From NCBI GenBank assembly GCA_002297815.1, contig DBKH01000068.1:5911-33581 (forward strand): 27,671 nucleotides of DNA. Direction: 5' to 3'. The notes beneath the pieces are model-generated. The model saw only the letters and a list, made by a program, of their open reading frames with translations. It was not told where the DNA came from and did no database searches. Numbering within the stretch: the stretch's first letter is position 1; every line of letters starts with the position of its first letter. This stretch comes from Bacteroidales bacterium UBA755 (GTDB lineage Bacteria > Bacteroidota > Bacteroidia > Bacteroidales > UBA932). Below are positions 16,240 through 23,682 of the stretch, one piece after another. The position numbers were made by a program, and so were the translations under genes.

Positions 16240-17283
16240 TCAGAAAATGTAAAACTCCCGGCGGTACTGATAATTGGAGCGGAGCGACTCAAAGTTTTCA
16301 GGAGCCATGCGAAGCATAAAGTCATCAGTAAAAATCGGATAGTTGTACTGGAGGACAGAAGCAATTTCACCTTGGGTTTTCCCTTTAAGATCAAGTCTTA
16401 TAGATTCTAAATCAATGATTTCTGTTTTCGGAAAGAAATCATAGAGAGCTTCAATGCCAAAGAAACGTGCAAAAGCACGAACTGCCATGGTAGTGCCGTT
16501 CTGCTTACCTTGGTAAGAATATCCAGCGATGTGTGGAGTGGCGATGTCAACCATGTCCAGCAACTCTCTGTCAATGTCCGGCTCATGATTCCAAGTGTCA
16601 ATGATCACGGGGCCAAGCTTAGGGATAGCCCTTTTCAGTGCTGCCTCATCCACGACCTCTCCACGAGACGCGTTGATGAAAATCGTACCTGGTCTCATCC
16701 TGCTGAAAAACTCATCGTTAGCCATTCCTCTAGTTGTCTCGTTCAAAGGAACATGCATTGTCACTATGTCCGCATTAGCCAAAAGATAATCCAAAGGACA
16801 GAACCCCTCATTACCCTCCTCAGCCATGCGTGGCGGATCGTTCTTCAGGACTTTAAAACCAAGAGAACCAGCCACAGAATCCACTCGCCTCCCGACATTT
16901 CCAACACCGATAATTCCAAGCTTGTCACCTTCAAGCCTGATTGCCTTTCGGGCTGCAACACCGTAAAGTGCCGAAAAGACATAGTTCATCACTCCTCCAG
17001 CATTACACCCAGCGGAATTGCGTACTATGATGCCCTTACTGTTACAGTAAGGCAAATCAATATGATCCATTCCAATGGTAGCAGTGGCAATGAATTTCAC
17101 CGGAGTGCCTTCAAGCAAGTCCGCATCACATTTTGTTCTGGTTCTGATGATCATAGCATCAGCATTCATAACATCATCTCTGCGAATTGAACGGCCTTCC
17201 ATGTACTTAACATCTGCATACGGCTCAAGCACACCCTCGATAAAAGGGATTGCATCATCAATTATCACTCTGACCGGATTCAT
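16240..17283 (-). CDS. pdxB: 4-phosphoerythronate dehydrogenase
   Basis: 347 residues. PdxB oxidises 4-phosphoerythronate in the DXP-dependent route to pyridoxal phosphate. It is a D-2-hydroxyacid dehydrogenase-fold protein with TIGMDHID, the NAD-binding loop GIIGVGNVG (Gly126, Gly128, Gly131), INASRGEVVDE holding the catalytic Arg, the Glu of IIDTWNHEP, and TPHIAGYSYQGK with the catalytic His. The TPHIAGYS-QGK form and a C-terminal extension of about 80 residues separate PdxB from SerA and other relatives. It is the last gene of the recF-DUF721-pdxB run, 9 bp after DUF721. Confidence 0.93.
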   Translation of the reverse strand: MNPVRVIIDDAIPFIEGVLEPYADVKYMEGRSIRRDDVMNADAMIIRTRTKCDADLLEGTPVKFIATATIGMDHIDLPYCNSKGIIVRNSAGCNAGGVMNYVFSALYGVAARKAIRLEGDKLGIIGVGNVGRRVDSVAGSLGFKVLKNDPPRMAEEGNEGFCPLDYLLANADIVTMHVPLNETTRGMANDEFFSRMRPGTIFINASRGEVVDEAALKRAIPKLGPVIIDTWNHEPDIDRELLDMVDIATPHIAGYSYQGKQNGTTMAVRAFARFFGIEALYDFFPKTEIIDLESIRLDLKGKTQGEIASVLQYNYPIFTDDFMLRMAPENFESLRSNYQYRREFYIF

Positions 17284-17292
17284 ATTCTTTTA

Positions 17293-17637
17293 TTATTTCA
17301 GGATCAATTCTTTGACAAAACCAACTTTCTCATAATCCTTAACAAACAGTTCATCTTCTTCTAGAAAACGGTTAATTGCCTGAATTAAAGCCGGTTTCTG
17401 AAACTCTAGATGATTCCGTAGCATAGAAGAAGAAATCGTCACATACAGCTTTCCATCTCGGTAAAACTTCCGCAACGTCTGACCTGAGAGTCCGGAGACA
17501 GCATCCCAAGCCGCAAAAACCCGTTGGGTATTAAGTCCGGCACTCAATTTCAACGCTCTGATGTACAGCGGGATTAACTGATCCATGCCCAAAGCCTCTT
17601 TTCGGGGAGTTCCTTTAATCTTTTCAAATCCTGACAT
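17293..17637 (-). CDS. DUF721 (DciA-like) protein
   Basis: 114 residues. DUF721 includes DciA, the replicative-helicase loader of many bacteria. Typical features are a central VFAAWDAVSG and the TLRKFYRDGKLYVTISSSMLRNHLEFQKP stretch (basic residue, short beta strands, then NHL-E). ATG 17637 (MSGFEKIKG) lies 2 bp after the recF stop; a TTG at 17643 is a less likely start. Neighbourhood with recF fits a DNA replication or repair role, which is inference. The protein lacks the long N-terminal extension of some DciA proteins. Confidence 0.8.
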   Translation of the reverse strand: MSGFEKIKGTPRKEALGMDQLIPLYIRALKLSAGLNTQRVFAAWDAVSGLSGQTLRKFYRDGKLYVTISSSMLRNHLEFQKPALIQAINRFLEEDELFVKDYEKVGFVKELILK

Positions 17638-17639
17638 GA

Positions 17640-18737
17640 TCAAATCTCCTTAAATTCACCACCAGAAGCCTCGAAATAAGCTCTGTCAGAAGTAATTCCA
17701 TCAACAACCCCTGACATCCGGACCTTATTGCTGTCTGTTATGAATATCTGACCGAAATCACTGCCAGCCACCATCCCCAAAAGATTCGAAATTCGGTCCA
17801 TGTCCAACTTGTCGAACACATCGTCCAGCAGCAACATAGGAGGAAAACCATACCTTCGTTTCATCAATTCATACTGGGCGAACTTCAAAGAGACCAGGAA
17901 GGATTTCTGCTGCCCCTGTGAACCGCACCGTCGGATCGGAAATCCGTCCATCTCAAATTGAAAATCATCTCTCTGAATCCCGGCAGTAGTGTACTTGAGC
18001 ATTCTGTCTTTCTCTCTTGAAGCCTTAAGCAAATCCACTAGGGAGCCCTTACTTAGATCAGACTTATAATCAATCGACACCGACTCACGGCCTCCAGAAA
18101 GCGTAGCATAATGTTCAGCAGCAAGCGGAAGCAGGTCCTTTACAAAAGCCGTTCTTTTGGAATAGATCACACCGGAATATTCATTCATCCGCTCGTCGAA
18201 CACATCTAGCAGCCCTTCGTCAGAAGTTCCATCCTTTAGCATTTTGTTCCTTTGGAAGAGAAGACGATTGTACTGCTGCATCGCGGCAAGATATTCCCGA
18301 TCCATCTGAGAAAGAACGGAATTGACGAAACGGCGCCTGTCCTCACCACTTTCGCTAACCAACGAAGTGTCTGATGGAGAGACCATCACAATCGGTAGCA
18401 CCCCGATGTGTTCAGAGATTTTCGAATATACCTTGTCATCCCTCCGCACCTTCTTCTCGCCTTTGCCGTCCACCTGAACAGAGAACCGCGCGTCTGGCCC
18501 CATATTCATTGAATATGTTCCCGAAACCGCGAAATTGTCAGTGCCGTGTCGGAAATTGAATCGATCCGATGAGGCAAAGGCACTCTTTGTCATTGACAAG
18601 TACCACACCGCATCCATGAGATTAGTCTTTCCCTCCCCATTATTGCCCCAAATGCAATTAATGTTGGACGAGAACGACAATTCCTGAAACGCAATGTTTC
18701 TGAAATTCTGGACTACTATTTTCTTTAGAACTGGCAT
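17640..18737 (-). CDS. recF: DNA replication and repair protein RecF
   Basis: 365 residues, the normal length. RecF is an SMC-like ATPase that acts with RecO and RecR at single-strand gaps. Visible are the N-terminal KKIVVQNFRNI, Walker A GNNGEGKT (31-38), the signature RRCGSQGQQKS, and Walker B MLLLDDVFDKLD followed by ITDSN. The frame is open upstream to 18818. A perfect minus-strand -7 element at 18760-18767 lies inside that extension, and MPVLKK at 18737 is the family N-terminus, so 18737 is chosen. It heads the recF-DUF721-pdxB operon. Confidence 0.95.
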   Translation of the reverse strand: MPVLKKIVVQNFRNIAFQELSFSSNINCIWGNNGEGKTNLMDAVWYLSMTKSAFASSDRFNFRHGTDNFAVSGTYSMNMGPDARFSVQVDGKGEKKVRRDDKVYSKISEHIGVLPIVMVSPSDTSLVSESGEDRRRFVNSVLSQMDREYLAAMQQYNRLLFQRNKMLKDGTSDEGLLDVFDERMNEYSGVIYSKRTAFVKDLLPLAAEHYATLSGGRESVSIDYKSDLSKGSLVDLLKASREKDRMLKYTTAGIQRDDFQFEMDGFPIRRCGSQGQQKSFLVSLKFAQYELMKRRYGFPPMLLLDDVFDKLDMDRISNLLGMVAGSDFGQIFITDSNKVRMSGVVDGITSDRAYFEASGGEFKEI

Positions 18738-18759
18738 CCGGATCTTCTTGAACAGAGGA

Positions 18760-18767
18760 CAAAGATA
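18760..18767 (-). promoter_or_regulatory. -7 element of the recF operon promoter
   Basis: The minus strand reads TATCTTTG, a perfect -7, giving a start of transcription near 18753 and a leader of about 16 nt before the ATG at 18737. The -33 position is not TTG. Confidence 0.55.
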
Positions 18768-18802
18768 GTCATTTTCACCCGAAAAGAGATAGGGGCCCAA
18801 TA

Positions 18803-18833
18803 TTGCAGGTTTAAACATTTTTTTCTAATTTTG
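18803..18833 (+). promoter_or_regulatory. Promoter of the TPR protein-yebC unit
   Basis: TTG (18803-18805), a 20-bp spacer and TAATTTTG (18826-18833) match the -33/-7 consensus. The ATG follows at 18871. Confidence 0.68.
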
Positions 18834-18870
18834 CGGACTATTATTCGATAATAACAAAAACTGTATAAAA

Positions 18871-19563
18871 ATGTCAAAACAAGAAGCTATTTTAAAGGAG
18901 CAAGAGCAGGAGCGTGAGGAGAAGGTCATAGAGACCGTTTCCAAGACCGACCAGTTCTTCCGTGAGAACAAAAAAACAATCTATGGTGCTATTATTGCGC
19001 TAGTTGTGGTCGCACTCGCGATCGGTGGGTATCAGAAGTTCTATGCACAACCTAAGGCTGCCGAGGCCGCTGCCCAGATGGCTCCGGCTGAAGCCAATTT
19101 CCGCAACGGGGAGTTCGAACTCGCACTTAACGGTGACGGCAACGTGCTTGGATTTGCCCAAATCATCAATGACTTTGGAGCAAAGGGCGGCAAAGACATC
19201 TACTACTATGCAGGTGTCTGCGAGCTTCAGCTTGGAAACTATCAGGAAGCTATTAACTATCTCAAGAAATACGATGCTAAGGAATCTATCCTCTCAGCTA
19301 GAGCAACCGCTTGCATCGGTGATGCGTACGTAGGCCTTGAAAAGTACAATGAGGCTGTCGGTTACTTCGAGAAAGCTGCTGCTGTTGCTGACAACATGTT
19401 CGCAGCTGCTTATCTTTTGAAGGCAGGTGTCACTTGCGAAGAGCTTGGCGATAACGCAAAAGCCCTCACTTTCTACAAGAAAATTAAAGATCAGTACCCC
19501 CAGTCTGTTGAGGGCTACGACATTGACAAGTACATCACTCGCATCGAGAACCAGACCAAGTAA
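18871..19563 (+). CDS. Membrane-anchored tetratricopeptide-repeat protein (YfgM-like layout)
   Basis: 230 residues. A charged N-terminal stretch (about 1-34) is followed by one membrane segment (IYGAIIALVVVALAIGGYQKFY), then TPR-like helical pairs (DIYYYAGVCELQLGNYQEAI, ATACIGDAYVGLEKYNEAV, AAYLLKAGVTCEELGDNAKA). The orientation is likely N-in, with the repeats in the periplasm. This layout resembles YfgM, a periplasmic chaperone partner of the Sec/PpiD system, but sequence alone does not prove orthology. It lies 6 bp before yebC and is probably co-transcribed with it. Confidence 0.85.
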   Translation: MSKQEAILKEQEQEREEKVIETVSKTDQFFRENKKTIYGAIIALVVVALAIGGYQKFYAQPKAAEAAAQMAPAEANFRNGEFELALNGDGNVLGFAQIINDFGAKGGKDIYYYAGVCELQLGNYQEAINYLKKYDAKESILSARATACIGDAYVGLEKYNEAVGYFEKAAAVADNMFAAAYLLKAGVTCEELGDNAKALTFYKKIKDQYPQSVEGYDIDKYITRIENQTK

Positions 19564-19569
19564 CGAACT

Positions 19570-20322
19570 ATGGGAAGAGCGTTTGAATTCCGCAAGGAGA
19601 GAAAATTGAAGAGATGGGGCCACATGGCCAAGACCTTCACAAAGATCGGAAAGGAAATCACCATCGCGGTAAAGCAGGGCGGTCCTGACGTTGTCGGCAA
19701 CTCTAGACTTAGGGCTCTTATGGCCGAGGCTAGAAGCGAGAACATGCCTAAGGACAATGTTGAGAAAGCAATCAAGAGAGCCCTTGAGAAGAATCAGGGG
19801 GATTTCAAGGAGGTTGTGTTCGAAGGCTACGGCCCTCACGGAATCGCCTATCTCGTTGAGACTGCTACCGACAACAACACTCGCACCGTAGCCAATGTCA
19901 GAAGCTACTTCACAAAGTGCGGTGGCTCTCTCGGCACCAGCGGCAGCGTGAGCTTCATGTTCGACCACAAGTGTGTGTTCCGCATCAAATATCAGGAAGG
20001 GATGGACATCGATGAGCTCCAGCTAGCCCTTTGCGACTGCGACGATGATCCTGAGGTGTTCATCGAGGAGCAGGAGGACAAGGATGGTGAAATCACCAAG
20101 GATGTCGTGATCTACGGAGCGTACGAGTCTTACGGTGCTATCCAGAAATACATTGAGGACAATGGCTACGAACTCATCTCCGGAGGATTCGAGAGAATCC
20201 CTAACGTGGATCTCAAGGATGTCACACCTGAGCAGCGTGAGACTCTTGACAAACTCACCGGACTCCTTGAGGACGATGACGATGTCACAAATGTTTACAG
20301 CACGCTAAAACCGGCTGAGTAA
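19570..20322 (+). CDS. yebC: YebC/PmpR-family protein
   Basis: 250 residues. YebC proteins were first described as DNA-binding regulators; some members are now reported to help ribosomes through proline-rich stretches. Visible are GRAFEFRKERKLKRWGHMAKTF near the N-terminus (the family usually has GHSKW-like residues here), then AVKQGGPDVVGNSRLR, ARSENMPKDNVEKAIKRA, FEGYGPHGIAYLVE, CGGSLGTSGSVSFMF and a C-terminal acidic tail. The length is normal. It follows the TPR gene by 6 bp and is closed by a strong terminator. Confidence 0.93.
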   Translation: MGRAFEFRKERKLKRWGHMAKTFTKIGKEITIAVKQGGPDVVGNSRLRALMAEARSENMPKDNVEKAIKRALEKNQGDFKEVVFEGYGPHGIAYLVETATDNNTRTVANVRSYFTKCGGSLGTSGSVSFMFDHKCVFRIKYQEGMDIDELQLALCDCDDDPEVFIEEQEDKDGEITKDVVIYGAYESYGAIQKYIEDNGYELISGGFERIPNVDLKDVTPEQRETLDKLTGLLEDDDDVTNVYSTLKPAE

Positions 20323-20341
20323 TACTCACTTGAATATTAGG

Positions 20342-20375
20342 GGCTGACTGAAAGTTGTTTTCAGTCAGCCTTTTT
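20342..20375 (+). terminator. Rho-independent terminator of yebC
   Basis: A perfect 12-bp stem (20342-20353 with 20359-20370), a 5-nt loop GTTGT and five Ts (20371-20375). It lies 20 bp after the yebC stop. Confidence 0.93.
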
Positions 20376-20401
20376 CTTCATATCATGGGGTCATTATGGG
20401 T

Positions 20402-20466
20402 GCAAAAAATTTTTCCATGGCAAATTTTTCACGTTACAAAAATTTGCTATGGAAAAATTTCTTTGC
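20402..20466. repeat. Second long hairpin with loop CACGTTAC
   Basis: The arms 20407-20429 and 20438-20460 pair over 23 bp with one G-T wobble. After a single bulge, GCAAA/TTTGC extends the stem to 20402-20466, and weaker pairing reaches about 20391-20476. The loop CACGTTAC (20430-20437) is identical to that of the hairpin at 16126-16195, as are the AATTTT and AAAATT two bases out. It lies after the yebC terminator and before a dispersed-repeat copy, so termination is not its obvious role. Confidence 0.85.
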
Positions 20467-20506
20467 GCTATGGTGACATCACAAAAGTTGCGACTGTGCT
20501 TAAAGA

Positions 20507-20532
20507 GTCGCTTCGACAGGCTCAGCGACCGG
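20507..20532. repeat. Dispersed palindromic repeat, single copy
   Basis: A forward copy with GTCGCT and AGCGACC arms around TCGACAGGCTC. It sits between the long hairpin and the mmdA promoter. Together with the yebC terminator, these account for the 352-bp gap; I see no gene there. Confidence 0.78.
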
Positions 20533-20612
20533 AACATTAGGTACACAATTATATTCAGAAATTAGCATTTTGCCACAAGAGACGGAATTTTACGATTTTG
20601 CGGGCAGGAATT

Positions 20613-20642
20613 TTGAATGAATGGGGATTCTTGATAAATTTG
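20613..20642 (+). promoter_or_regulatory. Promoter of the methylmalonyl-CoA decarboxylase operon
   Basis: TTG (20613-20615), a 19-bp spacer and TAAATTTG (20635-20642) match the consensus exactly. The ATG of the first gene is at 20675. Confidence 0.75.
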
Positions 20643-20674
20643 TGATTCTGAAAATTTGACTAAAGTAACAAAAT

Positions 20675-22237
20675 ATGAGCATCCAGCAGGATAACATCAA
20701 GAAACTGGTCGAGCGCAGAGCCGCGGCCAGGATGGGTGGAGGCCAGAAAAGGATCGACGCCCAGCACGAGAAAGGCAAGTTGACAGCGAGGGAACGCCTC
20801 GCACTGCTGCTTGACGAAGGAAGCTTCGAGGAATTCGATATGTTTGTCCGTCACCGCTGCACGAACTTCGGAATGGAAAAGCAGCACTTTGACGGAGACG
20901 GAGTTGTCACCGGCCAAGGCACAATAGACGGACGTTTGGTTTATGTGGCGGCCCAAGACTTCACTGTCTCTGGCGGGTCTCTTTCAAAGACAATGGCGGA
21001 GAAGATCTGCAAGGCGATGGATCTAGCAACCCGCAACGGTGCGCCATTCATCTGCCTCAACGACTCTGGTGGAGCGAGAATCCAGGAAGGAGTTGATGCG
21101 CTTGCGGGCTATGGTGAGATATTCGAAAGGAATATCCTTGCGTCTGGAGTGGTACCGCAGATTTCGGGAATATTCGGTCCTTGCGCTGGAGGAGCGGTTT
21201 ACTCCCCTGCCCTCACGGACTTCACGGTGATGGTCAAAAACACATCCTACATGTTCCTCACTGGCCCGGCTGTCGTGAAGAGCGTCCTCGGTGAGGTTGT
21301 CTCGCAGGAGGAACTCGGTGGGGCAAGCGTTCACGCCTCAAAGAGCGGTGTCGCTCACTTCGCAGCCGATAACGAGCAGGAAGGAATCGCCACCATCAAG
21401 GAACTCCTTAGCTACATTCCTCAGAACAACATGGAGGAGGCGCCAAGGGTTCCGACCAATGATCCGGTCAGCAGGGTTGATGACTCTCTGAACGAGATCA
21501 TCCCGGACAACCCTAATCAGGCCTACGACATGTACAAAGTCATCACGAGCATCGTGGATGACGGGAAGTTCTTCGAAATCCACAAGGAGTTCGCCAAGAA
21601 CATCATCGTGGGATTCGCACACATGAACGGCCGCAGTGTCGGCATCGTGGCGAACCAGCCTAAGATGCTCGCCGGGGTGCTGGACATCAACGCCTCACGC
21701 AAGGGTGCCCGTTTCGTGCGCTTCTGCGATGCGTTCAACATCCCGATCGTCTCACTGGTGGACGTGCCTGGATTCCTCCCTGGAACCCAGCAGGAGTACG
21801 GCGCTGTCATCACAAACGGAGCCAAACTGCTCTATGCCTACGGTGAAGCCACAGTCCCTAAGGTCACGGTGGAGCTCCGCAAGAGCTACGGTGGGTCGTA
21901 CATTGTGATGAGCAGCAAGCACCTGCGTGCCGATCTTGTCTATGCCTGGCCTTCAGCCCAGATCGCTGTAATGGGAGCCGACGGGGCCGTCAATGTGCTC
22001 TACGCTAAAGACATCAAGGCTGTCGAGGATCCCACTGAACAGCAGAAAATCCGAGCCGCAAAGAAAGAGGAGTACGAAGAACTCTTCAACAATCCTTATC
22101 AAGCCGCGGAAAAAGGCTACATCGACGATGTGATCGAGCCTCGCAACACCCGCTTCCGCATCATCAGAGCCCTCGAACAACTGGCCGGAAAGAAGCAGCT
22201 GATGCCTGCGAAGAAACACGACAATCTTCCTCTATAG
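20675..22237 (+). CDS. mmdA: Methylmalonyl-CoA decarboxylase alpha subunit (acyl-CoA carboxyltransferase)
   Basis: 520 residues, the normal length for the biotin-dependent carboxyltransferase family (also PccB). It moves the carboxyl group from methylmalonyl-CoA to biotin on the carrier protein. Visible are RAAARMGGGQKRIDAQHEKG with KLTARERL, FTVSGGSLSKTMAEKI, LNDSGGARIQEGVDAL, GPCAGGAVYSPALTDF (oxyanion-hole region), VDVPGFLPGTQQEYG and GGSYIVMSSKHL. PccB and MmdA look alike; the OadG-like, biotin and OadB-type genes that follow make the Na+-pumping decarboxylase the better call. In succinate-propionate fermenters this step releases CO2 and yields propionyl-CoA while exporting Na+. It is the first gene of a four-gene operon. 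Confidence 0.93.
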   Translation: MSIQQDNIKKLVERRAAARMGGGQKRIDAQHEKGKLTARERLALLLDEGSFEEFDMFVRHRCTNFGMEKQHFDGDGVVTGQGTIDGRLVYVAAQDFTVSGGSLSKTMAEKICKAMDLATRNGAPFICLNDSGGARIQEGVDALAGYGEIFERNILASGVVPQISGIFGPCAGGAVYSPALTDFTVMVKNTSYMFLTGPAVVKSVLGEVVSQEELGGASVHASKSGVAHFAADNEQEGIATIKELLSYIPQNNMEEAPRVPTNDPVSRVDDSLNEIIPDNPNQAYDMYKVITSIVDDGKFFEIHKEFAKNIIVGFAHMNGRSVGIVANQPKMLAGVLDINASRKGARFVRFCDAFNIPIVSLVDVPGFLPGTQQEYGAVITNGAKLLYAYGEATVPKVTVELRKSYGGSYIVMSSKHLRADLVYAWPSAQIAVMGADGAVNVLYAKDIKAVEDPTEQQKIRAAKKEEYEELFNNPYQAAEKGYIDDVIEPRNTRFRIIRALEQLAGKKQLMPAKKHDNLPL

Positions 22238-22242
22238 TGATT

Positions 22243-23166
22243 ATGAAGAGATTAGGGCAATTACTATTATCTGTCGTCCTTCTGCTCTCCGGACTGGAGC
22301 TCAACGCACAGAACCTGGCGGATCTGAGAATAGGAGAGGTCCTCGTGGAGAACACCAATGGACTCACGGACGGCTACGGACAGCGGACCGGCTGGATCGA
22401 GATCTTCAACAATTCCTACGGAAGCGTGAAGTTCGCTGGCTGCTACTTGTCCGACGACAAGGACAACCTGCGGAAGTATCATATTCCGGCATCTGACGTT
22501 TCGGCAACTCTGAAACCACGCCAGAGCGTTGTCTTCTACGCAAGCGGAAACGCCTCACAGGGAACATATTACACGAATTTCACCCTACGCAACGGTTCCA
22601 CAATCTACCTCGTCAGCAATGACGGGCGCACCATCATCGACACGATCGACATCCCAGCTGACCTTCCGGCTGACTGTTCGGTTGTAAAGGTTCCGACTGG
22701 AGTGAAGATGATGGATTTCGAGACAACGGTCACTGACAAACCGACTCCGGGTTCCTACAACGGTGATGTGGACGCAAAGACCAACAGCCAGATAATGAAG
22801 GAGAAAGACCCGCACGGATGGGTTCTGACGCTGATTTCAGTCTCAACCGTGTTCATCGCGCTCACCATCCTTGCGTTCATCTTCGGCTGGATCGGCAACG
22901 CCAACAAAAAAGCTGCGGCACCAAAACCGGCAAAGGCAGCAAAACCAGCGAAAAGCGGGAATATGACTCCGGAGGTTGCTGCAGCGATCTCAATGGCGCT
23001 ATCGCAGGAATTCGGAGGAGAGATCTATGCGGCCATCGCGTTGGCTCTTGATGACTATCTCGGCGGAGGAATCCACGACGAGGAGAGTTTCGTCATCACC
23101 ATACGCCCGTCACAGGCCAGCAATTGGAACGACAAGACACAGAATTTCAGACAATTACCAAGATAA
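22243..23166 (+). CDS. OadG-family protein with N-terminal lamin-tail-like domain
   Basis: 307 residues. OadG/MmdD is the small single-span subunit that holds the decarboxylase together at the membrane. This one is much longer than the classic form of about 80-100 residues. It has a signal peptide (LLSVVLLLSGLELNAQ), then about 150 residues resembling a lamin-tail domain (LRIGEVLVENTNG, TGWIEIFNNSYGSVKFAGCY, YHIPASD, LKPRQSVVFYASG, DTIDIPAD). One membrane segment (WVLTLISVSTVFIALTILAF) follows, then an Ala/Lys/Pro linker and a short helical tail with EVAAAISMALSQEF. The first in-frame codon is GTG at 22237, overlapping the mmdA stop; ATG 22243 is preferred because it opens the signal peptide directly. 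Confidence 0.82.
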   Translation: MKRLGQLLLSVVLLLSGLELNAQNLADLRIGEVLVENTNGLTDGYGQRTGWIEIFNNSYGSVKFAGCYLSDDKDNLRKYHIPASDVSATLKPRQSVVFYASGNASQGTYYTNFTLRNGSTIYLVSNDGRTIIDTIDIPADLPADCSVVKVPTGVKMMDFETTVTDKPTPGSYNGDVDAKTNSQIMKEKDPHGWVLTLISVSTVFIALTILAFIFGWIGNANKKAAAPKPAKAAKPAKSGNMTPEVAAAISMALSQEFGGEIYAAIALALDDYLGGGIHDEESFVITIRPSQASNWNDKTQNFRQLPR

Positions 23167-23183
23167 TAAAAGAATATAATAAC

Positions 23184-23678
23184 ATGAAAACGTACAAATT
23201 CAAGATCAACGGCAACGAGTATAACGTTGAGATCAATTCAGTGGAAGGGAACATCGCGGATGTGACGGTGAACGGAGCGGCATATCAAGTAGAGATGGAG
23301 AACACTCCTGGTACCAGCGCTTCGACAAGCTCAGCGACCGGTGCTCCAGCAAGTTCAGTCGCTTCGACAGGCTCAGCGACCGGGACAACGGGCAGGAATG
23401 CGGCCAAAGCGGTCGCTGAGCCTGCCGAAGCGCCCGCCGCAAAACAATCCGCCCCTGCTGGCGCAGGCAAACCAGTGACCTCCCCTCTCCCAGGCGTGAT
23501 CATCGAGATCTCCGTCAAGGAAGGCCAGGCCGTGAAAGCAGGGCAGAAAGTGGCCGTCCTTGAGGCTATGAAGATGGAGAACGAGATCCAGGCTCCGGCT
23601 GACGGAACCGTCACAGCCATCCTCGTGAACAAGGGAGACTCAGTCCTCGAAGGTGCCGAAATCGTCAAGATAGCATAG
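23184..23678 (+). CDS. mmdC: Biotin carrier subunit of methylmalonyl-CoA decarboxylase
   Basis: 164 residues. The C-terminal 75 or so form a biotinyl domain with VLEAMKMENEI. Biotin attaches to Lys130, 34 residues before the end, as in this family. The N-terminal 40 residues (MKTYKFKINGNEYNVEINSV) are typical of carrier subunits in Bacteroidales. Between them, residues 45-83 of the flexible linker are encoded by two forward copies and one inverted copy of the genome's dispersed palindromic repeat (23316-23341, 23359-23383, 23411-23432), all in frame. The start at 23184 is chosen over an ATG at 23124, which lies inside the preceding gene. The beta subunit follows after 4 bp. Confidence 0.93.
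   Translation: MKTYKFKINGNEYNVEINSVEGNIADVTVNGAAYQVEMENTPGTSASTSSATGAPASSVASTGSATGTTGRNAAKAVAEPAEAPAAKQSAPAGAGKPVTSPLPGVIIEISVKEGQAVKAGQKVAVLEAMKMENEIQAPADGTVTAILVNKGDSVLEGAEIVKIA
23316..23432. repeat. Three in-frame copies of the dispersed repeat inside mmdC
   Basis: Forward copies at 23316-23341 and 23359-23383 read as SASTSSATG and VASTGSATG. The inverted copy at 23411-23432 reads as AVAEPAEA. These Ala/Ser/Thr/Pro-rich translations suit a linker. Confidence 0.88.
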
Positions 23679-23682
23679 AAGG

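Noticed and set aside
18738..18818. Longer recF reading frame starting at 18818
   Set aside because: It contains the -7 element of the recF promoter; RecF proteins begin near MPVLKK.
20355..20540. 61-codon reading frame between yebC and mmdA
   Set aside because: It overlaps the yebC terminator, the long hairpin and a repeat copy; composition is not gene-like.
9221..23432. CRISPR array built from the dispersed repeats
   Set aside because: Copies are scattered over many kilobases in both orientations with no regular spacers and no cas genes.
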